DNA from: Poindextera sp965277425
GTDB taxonomy: Bacteria > Pseudomonadota > Alphaproteobacteria > Caulobacterales > Caulobacteraceae
Direction: 5' to 3'
Assembly: GCA_965277425.1 (NCBI GenBank)
Contig: CBDICR010000006.1
Location: 248,001 to 312,000 of the forward strand
Length of the DNA: 64,000 bases
The notes under the pieces were generated by a model. That model saw only the letters and a list, made by a program, of their open reading frames with translations. It made no database searches and was not told the DNA's origin. The position numbers and the translations under genes were made by a program. Of this stretch, positions 1 to 7,989 are shown one piece after another; within the stretch, counting starts at the first letter, position 1, and every line of letters starts with the position of its first letter.

Positions 1-1376
1 TAGACCCGGTCGATCGAGGCCGAAAAGGCGGCCTGCTGCTGGGGGGTGAAGGCGGCCGCCGGGCTGTCGGCGTCGGCGTAGGCGCCGCCGACGCTCAGGT
101 CGCGCACGTCGACGCCGAACTTGGACAGGGCGGGGCCAAGGACGAACTTGCCGCCGAAGACGCCGATCGAGCCGGTCAGGGTCGTCGGCTCGGCGACGAT
201 AGCCGAGGCCTCCGAGGCGATCCAGTAGCCGCCGGACGCGCCATAGGTTCCCATGGAGACCACCACCGGCTTGACCGCCTTGGCGGCGCGGACGGCGGCC
301 AGGATCTCCTCGGAGGCCGTATCCGACCCGCCGGGGGAGGATTCGCGGAAGACGATGGCCTTGACCGACTTGTCCTGCGCCGCGGCATAGAGGGCGTCGG
401 CGACGTCGTCGGCATTGATGTTCTGCGCGCCGACGCCGGCGCCGCCCGGGCCGGTGGTGATGTCGCCCTCCGCCGAGACCACCCCGATGACCGGCGCGCC
501 GACGGCGGCGCTGTGTCCGCCGTCCGAGGCGTAGTCGGCGATCTCGACCAGCTTGGCGCCGCCGCCAACGCGGTCGACCGCGGCCTGCTCGGCCTCGCGG
601 ATCTGGCCCAGCTTGTCGATCAGGCCCTTGGCCTTGGCGTCCTCGGCGTCGTAGGGCCCGGCCTCGATCAGGGTCTTCAGGGTCTGCGGGGTGATCTTGC
701 GGTCGGCGGCGGCGGCGTCGATGGCGCTGTCATAGACCGAACCCATCCAGGACAGCTCCGACTGGCGGTGGGCCGGGGTGTAGTCGTCGTAGAGGTAGGA
801 ATTGACGGCGGTCTTGTACTCGTAGCGCTGCTCGAAATCGGCCTTCACGCCGTACTTGTCGAACAGTCGCTTGAAGAAGAGGCCCTGGTTGGCGATCCCG
901 GTGGCCTGGAACGGCGCGCCGGGCTGCATCCAGAATTCATCCGCCGCCGCGCCCAGCATATAGGTCGAGGTGATCGTCCCGGCCGGATAGAGCCCCTGGC
1001 TGAAGGCGTAGACCGGCTTGCCGGCGGCGTGGAAGGCGCGCAGGGCCAGCCGCAGCTCGTCGGCCTCGCCCGGATCGATGCCGGCGTCCGGCAGGCGCAC
1101 GAACAGCGCCTTGACCCGATCGTCGCTCTGGGCGCGGTGCAGGGTCTCCACGATACGCATCACCGACATGGAATGCTGGCCGAACAGGCTGAACAGGGTG
1201 GCCGGCTCCTGGTCGGTGAGGCCGCCGCGCAGGTCGAGCGACAGCACGCTCGAGGCCGGGGTCGCCGCCGGGTGGGCGGCGCTCATGGCCACGCTGATGA
1301 TCAGGAAGGGCACGCCGACGAAGAAGAGCACGAGGCCGGCGAACACGCCCGCCATGGTGAGAAAAAACTGCTTCAT
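1..1376 (-). CDS. sppA: signal peptide peptidase SppA (S49), 3' end cut by window
   Basis: Membrane-anchored serine protease that cleaves leftover signal peptides in the inner membrane. The visible 458 residues begin with a short tail and one membrane segment (about residues 4-30), followed by two tandem S49 domains as in the 67-kDa E. coli type. The general-base lysine lies in YEYKTAV (Lys188) and the nucleophile serine in GASGGYWIA (Ser381), matching the K209/S409 layout of E. coli SppA. The ATG at 1376 follows an AAGG about 7 nt upstream. The gene runs off the left edge, so roughly the last 130 residues are missing. It is the only clear housekeeping protein in the window and is unrelated to the catabolic genes to the right. 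Confidence 0.93.
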   Translation of the reverse strand, partial: MKQFFLTMAGVFAGLVLFFVGVPFLIISVAMSAAHPAATPASSVLSLDLRGGLTDQEPATLFSLFGQHSMSVMRIVETLHRAQSDDRVKALFVRLPDAGIDPGEADELRLALRAFHAAGKPVYAFSQGLYPAGTITSTYMLGAAADEFWMQPGAPFQATGIANQGLFFKRLFDKYGVKADFEQRYEYKTAVNSYLYDDYTPAHRQSELSWMGSVYDSAIDAAAADRKITPQTLKTLIEAGPYDAEDAKAKGLIDKLGQIREAEQAAVDRVGGGAKLVEIADYASDGGHSAAVGAPVIGVVSAEGDITTGPGGAGVGAQNINADDVADALYAAAQDKSVKAIVFRESSPGGSDTASEEILAAVRAAKAVKPVVVSMGTYGASGGYWIASEASAIVAEPTTLTGSIGVFGGKFVLGPALSKFGVDVRDLSVGGAYADADSPAAAFTPQQQAAFSASIDRV

Positions 1377-1487
1377 CGATCAGCCTTGGCCGCGAGGGAT
1401 TCGCGCGCCAGCCTAGACCGCCGCCGGGCGCGGTCAACGGATGCCGCGCCGGGCTTCACGGAATGGGTGTCAAAGGGGGCGGAATAC

Positions 1488-1564
1488 TGGTCGGAGCAGC
1501 AGGATTCGAACCTGCGACCCCCGCCTCCCGAAGACGGTGCTCTACCAGGCTGAGCTATGCTCCG
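1488..1564 (-). tRNA. tRNA-Pro (anticodon CGG)
   Basis: Read on the minus strand, the 77 bases fold as a full cloverleaf. A 7-bp acceptor stem CGGAGCA/TGCTCCG is followed by discriminator A and an encoded CCA. The T-arm carries GGTTCGAATCC. The anticodon loop TTCGGGA gives CGG, i.e. proline. It lies about 110 nt upstream of sppA on the same strand. Confidence 0.95.
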
Positions 1565-1721
1565 ACGCGAGGCGCGGCTTATAGACGAGGCGTCATGGGC
1601 GCGCAAGCGAGCCTCGGGCGAGCTATGATCGATCGCCTTTTTGATGCGGTTGCAATGGCTTGGGCCATGCGATATCCCGGCCGCCCAGCCGTCGGCGCCC
1701 AGCGCCGCGCGCCTGTCCCGT

Positions 1722-1795
1722 TGGGGGATGGTGTAATGGTAACACTGCGGTTTTTGGTACCGTCATTCTAGGTTCGAGTCCTAGTCCCCCAGCCA
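1722..1795 (+). tRNA. tRNA-Gln (anticodon UUG)
   Basis: A 74-base cloverleaf with acceptor stem TGGGGGA/TCCCCCA, discriminator G and encoded CCA. The T-arm contains GGTTCGAGTCC. The anticodon loop TTTTGGT reads TTG, i.e. glutamine. It is the last housekeeping element before the accessory region. tRNA 3' ends are common integration sites, but no second copy of its 3' end and no integrase were seen in this window. Confidence 0.95.
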
Positions 1796-2276
1796 GGCAG
1801 TCCCTAAGAATTGGCTCCGCGCCACGGGGGGCCACGAAAAAGCCCGACACAGCCGCGCTTTTCGCCCAACCAAACCGTCCCGACGGGCCGGTTTGACGAC
1901 GCGAGAGCCCGCTCTTCGGCCTGCAAAAGTCCCCGGGTCTCCGGATCGTGTCCCACCCCGATGACCTCGGATTTACCATAAGCGCCCGATGGACAGGCCG
2001 GTCCGAGCCAAGGTCGCCACGCTGGGAATCCGAGCTTAATATGATATAGGTATTCCCTTCGGACCCGAACGCTATTGTCGCTATATCTGTTGGAGTTCAC
2101 GGCAGCCGCCGGCCAGGCTTGGCGTGGGTAGCCGCGATTTCGATCGCGTCTCCAATGGCCTCGTCGCGCCGACATCGTCGGCCCCATTCGACGCATCGGC
2201 CGACGGTCGCATCGGGGTCGCGTTCGGCGAATTGAGCGAACTGATCGAAACCCAAGCCGCAAGGCGGGAGTGAGCT
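1796..2276. other. 480-bp intergenic region after tRNA-Gln
   Basis: No convincing gene. A stem with arms CGAAAAAGC (1835-1843) and GCTTTTCG (1857-1864) could be a weak terminator for tRNA-Gln. An AT-rich AATATGATATAGGTATT element at 2038-2054 resembles the motif found in front of many genes further right. A 49-codon open frame starting with GTG at 2124 ends 3 nt before the hydrolase start at 2277. It has no recognisable product and may be a leader peptide or chance. Confidence 0.4.
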
Positions 2277-3122
2277 ATGATCCGACGCGCTTTCGCCGAT
2301 CTGCCGACACGACAGGTCCATTACCGCCAAGCCGGCGAGGGATCGCCGCTGCTGATGCTGCACGCTTCGCCGGGGTCGGCCAAGCAGTTGGAGGACAAGA
2401 TCGAGGCGATGGCGCGCCACCGCAGGGTCATCGCCCCCGACACGCCGGGCAACGGCGATTCGACGACGCTGGGCCTCGCCGCGCCTAAGATCAGCGACTA
2501 TGCCGCGGCTATTGTCGAATTCCTGGACGTTCAAAGATTGCAGCACTGCGACGTCTATGGCTCGCACACGGGCGCCAATATCGCCATGGAGCTGGCGATC
2601 CTGGCCCCGGATCGGATCGGCAAGGTCGTGCTGGACGGCATCGGCCTTTACACGGAGGAGACCCGGCGGCGCTACCTGGCGAACTACGCGGTTCCGATGC
2701 GGCCAAACTTGGCCGGGACGCATCTGACGCAGGCTTTCATGTTCTGCCGCGACCAATACCTCTTCTGGCCATGGTTCGAGACCGCCGCGACCAACCGGCG
2801 CGATGGCGGCCTTCCCTCGCCGGAAGCGCTTCACGACTGGGTGCTGGAGGTCTGCAAGGCCCTGACCACCTATCACCTCGCTTACAATGCCGCGTTCGCC
2901 AACCGCGCCGAGGACCGCTTGCCGCTGCTGAACCAGGAGGTCCTGTTCCTAGCCGGCTCGAACGATCCTCTGCTCGACTATACCCAGCGGGCCGCGGACA
3001 TGGCCAAGAGGGGGCGGCTGCGGCTTCTCGGCCACTCGGCGAGCCCGGGATTCGCCGACCGGGTCGCCGAGGCGGTGGAAGCCTTTCTGAGCGAACCCTC
3101 GCAATCCGGACTCGTGGGTTGA
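2277..3122 (+). CDS. alpha/beta hydrolase with His at the nucleophile position
   Basis: 281-residue alpha/beta-hydrolase-fold protein, probably cytosolic. The oxyanion-side motif MLHASPGS is near residue 25. The nucleophile elbow around residue 100 reads YGSHTGAN, so the usual G-x-S-x-G serine is replaced by histidine. A later Asp (AGSNDPLLD) and His (LLGHSAS) of the triad are present. Family members of this kind include ester hydrolases, C-C hydrolases and cofactor-free oxygenases; the substrate cannot be told. The ATG at 2277 follows GGCGGGAG. The methyltransferase gene begins 2 nt after the stop, so the two are surely cotranscribed. Confidence 0.8.
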   Translation: MIRRAFADLPTRQVHYRQAGEGSPLLMLHASPGSAKQLEDKIEAMARHRRVIAPDTPGNGDSTTLGLAAPKISDYAAAIVEFLDVQRLQHCDVYGSHTGANIAMELAILAPDRIGKVVLDGIGLYTEETRRRYLANYAVPMRPNLAGTHLTQAFMFCRDQYLFWPWFETAATNRRDGGLPSPEALHDWVLEVCKALTTYHLAYNAAFANRAEDRLPLLNQEVLFLAGSNDPLLDYTQRAADMAKRGRLRLLGHSASPGFADRVAEAVEAFLSEPSQSGLVG

Positions 3123-3124
3123 GC

Positions 3125-3751
3125 GTGGACGCGTCAGCGCCGGACGAGGCTGCGGCGGCCAATGCTCGCCGATGGGAAGACGGCGCCCAGCGCTGGGCCG
3201 AGACGGCGGACGAACGCTATCCCGCGCGCGGCGCGTTCTGGGACCTGTTCACAGGCGAACTGGCGATCGGGTTTGAGCGCCCGCCACGGGTGCTGGAGCT
3301 GGGATCCGGCCCGGGCTTCCTGGCCGAGCGGATCTTGGGCGCCATTCCTGTCGAGACCTACACACTGGTTGACGTCTCGCCCGCCATGCACGCCTTGGCG
3401 CGGAATCGACTGAAGGCTCACGCGGCGGAGACCCGGTTCGTGATCGCCGACTACAGCGCGCCCGCCTGGAGCCGGAACCTGGCGACCTACGAGGCCCTGG
3501 TCAGCCTGCAGGCGATCCATGAGGTTCGCCACAAGGATCGCGTGCCCGATGTCTATCGCGAGTTGCGGGCTCATCTCGCCGCGGGCGCCATCGCGCTGAT
3601 CTGCGACCGCTGCCTGACGCCCGAGCATCCCGGCGACGAGACCCTGCATATGACCGCAGCCGAGCACGAGCACGCGCTGGCCGCCGGCGGCTTCCAAGAC
3701 GTCCGGCTGCTGCGCCAGGTTGGCGAACTGGCCCTGTTCCGGGCGGTCTGA
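3125..3751 (+). CDS. class I SAM-dependent methyltransferase
   Basis: 208-residue Rossmann-fold methyltransferase. Motif I is VLELGSGPGFLAE near residue 57, followed by an acidic strand-2 residue in TLVDVSPAM and a motif-II-like VIADYSAP segment. The SAM site looks complete. I chose the GTG at 3125, 2 nt after the hydrolase stop; an open frame extends upstream but only inside the hydrolase gene. Coupling to the hydrolase suggests both act on one substrate. It is a compact methyltransferase and lacks the long N-terminal domain of the four large methyltransferases found elsewhere in this window. Its methyl acceptor is unknown. Confidence 0.8.
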   Translation: MDASAPDEAAAANARRWEDGAQRWAETADERYPARGAFWDLFTGELAIGFERPPRVLELGSGPGFLAERILGAIPVETYTLVDVSPAMHALARNRLKAHAAETRFVIADYSAPAWSRNLATYEALVSLQAIHEVRHKDRVPDVYRELRAHLAAGAIALICDRCLTPEHPGDETLHMTAAEHEHALAAGGFQDVRLLRQVGELALFRAV

Positions 3752-3753
3752 CC

Positions 3754-4533
3754 CTACTGCCTATAGCTCGGATCGAGCTTATTCAGCCGCCGCAGCAGGG
3801 CTGGCCATGCCAAACGCTCGGTAAGCGCCGACAGGTCATAGGGCGGCGCGATCTGTTCTCGCAATCGCCCGCGAACCGCTGCGCTCGGCACGGCAAGGCG
3901 CGCGCCCCCGGCCTGGGCGGCGAGCTGAATCTCGCAGGCCCGCTGCAGGTCATAGAGATTGAGGAAGGCGGCGCCCACCGTCGCACCACAGGTCAGGAGG
4001 CCGTGGTTGCGCATGATCATGTGATTGCGCTGGCCCAGGTGCTCCCGCAGCCGCTTGCGCTCTTCCATGTCCAAAGCCAGGCCCTCATAGTCATGATAGG
4101 CGACGTCGAGGGTCAGGGCCGCCTGGCTGATCGGCAACAGCCCCTCCTCCTGGCACGACACCGCCACGCCGGCGGCGGGATGGAGATGGACAACGCAGGC
4201 GACGTCCGGCCGCGCCTCGTGAACGGCACCATGAATCACGAAGCCCGCCACATTGTAGCCCAGGCCGGTCCGATCCTCGACGATTCGCCCCTGAGAGGTG
4301 ATCCGAACCAGGTTCGAGGCGTCCACCTCATCGAACATCAGCCCCATTGGGTTGATCAGATAGTCCGAGGTTCCGGGCAGACGGGCGGTCATGTGGGTGA
4401 AGATCAGGTCGTCCCACCCGAACAGGGCCGCCAGGCGGTAGCAGGCCGCGAGATCGACGCGAACCGCCCATTCAGCCTCGGACACGGCGTTGTGCAGCCC
4501 GTGCGGCGGGGCGTGGGCGATCTGAGCGGTCAT
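3754..4533 (-). CDS. class II aldolase/adducin family protein
   Basis: 259-residue class II aldolase-fold protein (fuculose-phosphate aldolase/adducin superfamily). Metal-binding histidines are visible at VVHLHP (His116, His118) and RNHGLLTCG (His177), consistent with a Zn-dependent aldolase or decarboxylase. It is the last gene of a minus-strand operon: its ATG overlaps the stop of the upstream HD-protein gene (ATGA at 4530-4533). Family members cleave hydroxy-keto sugars or phenolic/keto acids, and sequence alone does not fix the substrate. It ends convergently 2 nt from the methyltransferase gene on the plus strand. Confidence 0.82.
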   Translation of the reverse strand: MTAQIAHAPPHGLHNAVSEAEWAVRVDLAACYRLAALFGWDDLIFTHMTARLPGTSDYLINPMGLMFDEVDASNLVRITSQGRIVEDRTGLGYNVAGFVIHGAVHEARPDVACVVHLHPAAGVAVSCQEEGLLPISQAALTLDVAYHDYEGLALDMEERKRLREHLGQRNHMIMRNHGLLTCGATVGAAFLNLYDLQRACEIQLAAQAGGARLAVPSAAVRGRLREQIAPPYDLSALTERLAWPALLRRLNKLDPSYRQ

Positions 4534-5114
4534 AGTGAAGCCTCGAGCGAATAGCTGGGATGTGGTTTAGCCATGACCCGCCGCACCAGGGGTTCGAAGG
4601 CTGAGAGGGACAAGGTCGGGAGGGTGGAATTGAAGGCGCGCTGGTCGTATCGTTCAACGAATTCCCAGGTGCGTTCGAAATGCGGATGGCCCCTCAGTCG
4701 CTCGACGCTCATTGGGTCTCTGCCAATGTGTTGCCAGTAGTAGAAGCCTTGGAACACGGGGTGATGACCCACCATCCAGTAGTCGGCTTCATCAACGAAT
4801 GGCCGCACCACCGCCGCGCCGAGTTCACCGTGATTGTAGAAGGTCAACTCGTCGCCGATATCGTGGACCAGGGCGCAGAACACATAGTGCTCGTCGCGAC
4901 CGTCGCGGAGCGCAAGCGTCGCGGTCTGCAGGCTGTGCTGTAGTCGATCTATGGGAAAGCCGTCATATTCGCCGCCCATCCGCGCCAGGCTGCGCAGGAT
5001 CCGGTCGGGGATTGCGGCGCGGAACGCCTCGGTGGCGGAATGCAGCGGGAAGAACTGCTCGGCCGTGACGCCCTTCAGCTGGTCGAAGCTGGCGCGATCA
5101 GGGTCGGGGGTCAT
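4530..5114 (-). CDS. HD-domain protein, PhnZ/MIOX-like diiron oxygenase candidate
   Basis: 194-residue HD-superfamily protein. Candidate metal ligands in order are His60 (LQHSLQTA), His84-Asp85 (LVHDIGD), His95 (YNHGE), His117/118 (VGHHPVF) and Asp157 (RYDQRAF). This H...HD...H...H...D set is the one used by myo-inositol oxygenase and PhnZ, mixed-valent diiron oxygenases that cleave C-C or C-P bonds. Ordinary HD phosphohydrolases share part of it, so oxygenase function is inferred. The start ATG at 5114 overlaps the stop of the upstream unknown-family gene, and its stop overlaps the aldolase start, so translation of all three is coupled. Confidence 0.7.
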   Translation of the reverse strand: MTPDPDRASFDQLKGVTAEQFFPLHSATEAFRAAIPDRILRSLARMGGEYDGFPIDRLQHSLQTATLALRDGRDEHYVFCALVHDIGDELTFYNHGELGAAVVRPFVDEADYWMVGHHPVFQGFYYWQHIGRDPMSVERLRGHPHFERTWEFVERYDQRAFNSTLPTLSLSAFEPLVRRVMAKPHPSYSLEASL

Positions 5115-5869
5115 CAGGCGCGCCCCGAGCTTGGTCCAGTGGTCTCGAACTCCACCAGCTCGTAGTTCGATGCGTAGTAGCCGCTGATGCTCGCCTTCAG
5201 GAAGGTGAAATTCCCGTCGGCGCTGACCCAGATGTGATACGGCGGATGGATGTCCGTTCCCATATAGTCGTGGTCGTCGCTCTCGCCGATCTGGAAGTGC
5301 AGGGCGTCGAAGGTTCCCGCCGCGACGGTGACGCTTTCGGGCCCGAAATACCTCAGGGACGAGCCCTTGCCGCGGTTGAGCAGCGTCGGCCCGTCGGCGC
5401 CGCGGTTGTGGCCCGCGCACATGAAGACATCCTGGACCGTCTGACGGCCGGGGCCTTTCGACAAATCGTAGGCCTGGACCAAGTAGCCGTCGGCGAACAG
5501 AGGATGGGTGCCAAAGACCCTGACCGGGCGCTTCAGCTCGAAGCGGCGGGAAATACGCCCCTCCTGTACAGTGTAGCCCTCGCACTCGGCCAGGGTCGGC
5601 GTGAAGCGGTACCAGGCGGAACCAACGAAGTATTCATCGACGGTGATGCTGACGAAACCATCGGTGGGCATCCAGTCGGCGTCCAGGCTGGTGACCGAAT
5701 CGCGCAATACGCGCGGCGAATTCTCATCAATGGCGCAGTGAGCCCGCAGGGTCCGCGAGCCGTCCATCGCGCGTGTAACCACAAAGGTCTCGCCGCCGCG
5801 TATACGCCCCGCCATTTCCGGGCGGGTTGAGGTGTAGACCAGCCGTCCGCGGTCGGTGCTGTGATCCAT
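5114..5869 (-). CDS. unknown HRGA-motif family protein, copy 1 of 6
   Basis: 251-residue cytosolic protein of a family present six times in this window, which I cannot name. Shared landmarks are RGRLVYTSTRPE at the N-terminus, TLRAHCAIDE, VLRDSV, GTHPLFADGY, DLSKGP, HNRGADGP in the middle and HPPYHIWVSADG near the C-terminus. The pattern of short strands with no signal peptide or membrane segment suggests a beta-rich fold, possibly a small-molecule binding barrel (inference). Closest to the copy at 39553-40308, which has the same length. It heads an operon with the HD protein and aldolase, and is divergent from the lyase gene at 6032 across an AT-rich control region. Confidence 0.72.
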   Translation of the reverse strand: MDHSTDRGRLVYTSTRPEMAGRIRGGETFVVTRAMDGSRTLRAHCAIDENSPRVLRDSVTSLDADWMPTDGFVSITVDEYFVGSAWYRFTPTLAECEGYTVQEGRISRRFELKRPVRVFGTHPLFADGYLVQAYDLSKGPGRQTVQDVFMCAGHNRGADGPTLLNRGKGSSLRYFGPESVTVAAGTFDALHFQIGESDDHDYMGTDIHPPYHIWVSADGNFTFLKASISGYYASNYELVEFETTGPSSGRA

Positions 5870-5951
5870 CGAAGGGCGCCCTGCTTTCGACGCACCGCGG
5901 GTCGGCGCGGCCGGGACACCCGCAGCTTCGCCCTTACGGTCGCCCAAGAAA

Positions 5952-5969
5952 CGATATAAGACTATAACG
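5952..5969. promoter_or_regulatory. AT-rich GATATAAG element in divergent gap
   Basis: CGATATAAGACTATAACG lies between the divergent genes starting at 5869 and 6032. It resembles the elements at 10081, 22797, 26571 and 40411. It could be an operator or overlap a -10 box. Confidence 0.4.
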
Positions 5970-6031
5970 AATGACCTCTGAACGCAACCGTTCGAGCCGC
6001 CATCCCGACCCTCTCCACAAGGACTCCATCC

Positions 6032-6915
6032 ATGGCCAGCCCGACCCTCCGCGATAAGGTGCAGCGTGGTGAATTCTTCTTCGCTCCGGGCATCCAGGAC
6101 ATGATCACCGCGGTGATCGCGCGTGAGATCGGCTTCGAGGCCCTTTACGCCACCGGCTATTGGTTGACCGCCTCCGCCTACGGTCTGCCGGACGCCGGCA
6201 TCGCGACTTACAGCCAGATGGTCGACCGGGTGCGGACCCTGGTGAGCTGCGCCGGCGACACGCCGGTGATCGCCGACGCCGACACCGGCTATGGCGGGCT
6301 GCTGAACGTCCACCATACGGTGCGGGGCTATGAGGACGCCGGAGCCGCCGCGATCCAGATCGAGGACCAGGAGTTTCCGAAGAAATGTGGCCACACCCCC
6401 TTCAAACGCGTCGTTCCGATCGAGGTGATGGTCGCCAAGATCCGGGTGGCGGCGGAGGCGCGCCGGAGCCCGAAACCCTGATCATCGCGCGAACAGATGC
6501 GCGCCAACCCGAGGGTCTGGCCGGAACCCTGCGCCGCTGCGAGGCCTATGCAAGGGCCGGCGCGGACATCATCTTTCCGGAAGCCCTGACGTCGGAAGAC
6601 GAGATGCGGCAGGTCTGCGCCGCCAGCGACGCGCCCCTGATGGCCAATATGGCCGACGGCGGCCTGACGCCGGTCTATTCGGCGGCGGTGCTGAAGGAGA
6701 TCGGGTTCGCCTGCGCCATCTTCCCGAGTCTCGCCTCGCTGGCTGCGGCGGCGGCGGCCCGCCACGCCCTTCTGCGGTTGAAGGAGACCGGGACCAGCCG
6801 CAACGATGACGTCCCGCTCTTCGACTTCAAGGCCTTCTGCAGCCTGATCGGCTTCGAGGATGTCTGGGCGTTCGAGCGCCGCTGGGCCGAGGCCGAGGCG
6901 CTGCCGATGGCTTAA
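6032..6915 (+). pseudogene. isocitrate lyase/PEP mutase family lyase, frameshifted
   Basis: Two consecutive reading frames together make one lyase of about 294 residues, the normal family length. The first part (6032-6481) holds ADADTGYGG and EDQEFPKKCGH with catalytic Cys119. The second part, open to 6915, begins with ETLIIARTDA and continues through the rest of the barrel. One base appears to be missing around 6460-6470; inserting one G would restore A-R-R-E-P-E-T-L-I-I. It may be a true pseudogene, a sequencing error in a GC-rich run, or a rare -1 shift. Family activities include cleavage of (methyl)isocitrate and dimethylmalate. The rest of the coding sequence looks under selection, so any decay is recent. 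Confidence 0.75.
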
Positions 6916-6916
6916 G

Positions 6917-7888
6917 TTAGAGCTCGACCAATTCGGGCAGGCGTGCGGTGGCGGCCTTGAACCCGAGCGGCAACCCGGCCTCGGGCACGAAGCCGTAAAG
7001 CGGCTCGTCCTTAAGGCTGGCGGCCACCAGGCCGCGCACGGCGAGCAGAGCATCAAGGTCGATGCCGGTGCGCAGGCCCATGGACTCCAGCATGAACACT
7101 AGGTCCTCGGTGACGATGTTGCCGCTGGCGCCCGGCGCGAACGGACAGCCGCCGATCCCGCCCAGGGAGCTGTCGAAAGTCGTCAGCCCCATCTCCAGCG
7201 CCGCCAGAACATTGGCGAGACCGAGGCCCCGGGTGTTGTGCAGATGGATTCCGCTTAGAGCCTCGGTCCCCACCACGTCGCGCACCAGCCTGATCAGGCG
7301 TTTGACCTCAGCCGGGTTGGCGTAGCCGGTGGTGTCGGAAAGTCCGACCTCGTCGCAGCCCGCATCCATCAGGGCCGCGGCCAATCGGGTTATGGCGCCA
7401 TCCGCAATCGGGCCCTCAAGCGTGCAGCCGAAGACGGTGGAAAGGCTGCCCTCGAACTTCGGCCGACGCTCGCGCGGCAAGGCGCGGATCAACCCAGAGA
7501 TGGCGCGCGCCTCTTCGATCATCTGATCATGGGTGCGGCGGACGTTCTTCAGGCTGTGGGTCTCACTGACCGATAGCGGCAGGGTCAGTTTGTCGACGCC
7601 GACGGCGATGGCCGCCTCTGCGCCGCGCAGATTGGGGACCAGGACCGCCACCGCCAGATTCGGGATGGTCTTGGCGTAGGCGGCGAGCTCGGCGGTGTCG
7701 GACAGCTGGGGCAAAAGCTTGGCTGAAACGAACGAGCCCACCTCGATCTCGCGCACGCCGGCGGCCGCCTCGGCCTTCACCCAGGCCATTTTGGCCTCTA
7801 ACGGCATGATTGTATCGATGCTCTGCAGGCCGTCGCGCGGCCCCACTTCGCTGACCAGGACGTCGATCTGTGCACCTGCGGCGTTCAT
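6917..7888 (-). CDS. hydroxymethylglutaryl-CoA lyase-like enzyme
   Basis: 323-residue TIM-barrel lyase of the HMG-CoA lyase group. It shows SEVGPRDGLQ with the catalytic Arg-Asp pair near residues 18-19, metal-ligand HLHNTRGLG and the active-site cysteine loop GGCPFAPGASGN. HMG-CoA lyase makes acetyl-CoA plus acetoacetate; close relatives cleave other 3-hydroxy-3-methyl acyl-CoAs. I place the start at 7888 (MNAAGAQ), with GGAAG 5 nt upstream, rather than the ATG at 7906, which has no ribosome site. Divergent from the CaiB gene at 7990, which could supply its CoA thioester. A citramalyl-CoA-type substrate would fit the neighbouring hydro-lyase (inference). Confidence 0.85.
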   Translation of the reverse strand: MNAAGAQIDVLVSEVGPRDGLQSIDTIMPLEAKMAWVKAEAAAGVREIEVGSFVSAKLLPQLSDTAELAAYAKTIPNLAVAVLVPNLRGAEAAIAVGVDKLTLPLSVSETHSLKNVRRTHDQMIEEARAISGLIRALPRERRPKFEGSLSTVFGCTLEGPIADGAITRLAAALMDAGCDEVGLSDTTGYANPAEVKRLIRLVRDVVGTEALSGIHLHNTRGLGLANVLAALEMGLTTFDSSLGGIGGCPFAPGASGNIVTEDLVFMLESMGLRTGIDLDALLAVRGLVAASLKDEPLYGFVPEAGLPLGFKAATARLPELVEL

Positions 7889-7989
7889 AGGACTTCCATT
7901 CTCCATTTGTTATAACTACAGACTAATTCGAACGCAATGACAGCCACGAACTCCGCGTCTTCGAAGGCGCGCAACCCAAGAGACGCTTA

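Noticed and set aside
513..1553. 346-codon open frame on the plus strand
   Set aside because: It is the antisense of SppA and runs through tRNA-Pro; SppA has intact catalytic motifs on the other strand.
1722..1795. tRNA-Gln as a proven island attachment site
   Set aside because: No integrase and no second copy of the tRNA 3' end was seen in the window, so it is only suggestive.
2124..2273. 49-codon frame with GTG start just before the hydrolase gene
   Set aside because: There is no recognisable product, and codon use gives no clear support. It is mentioned only within the intergenic entry.
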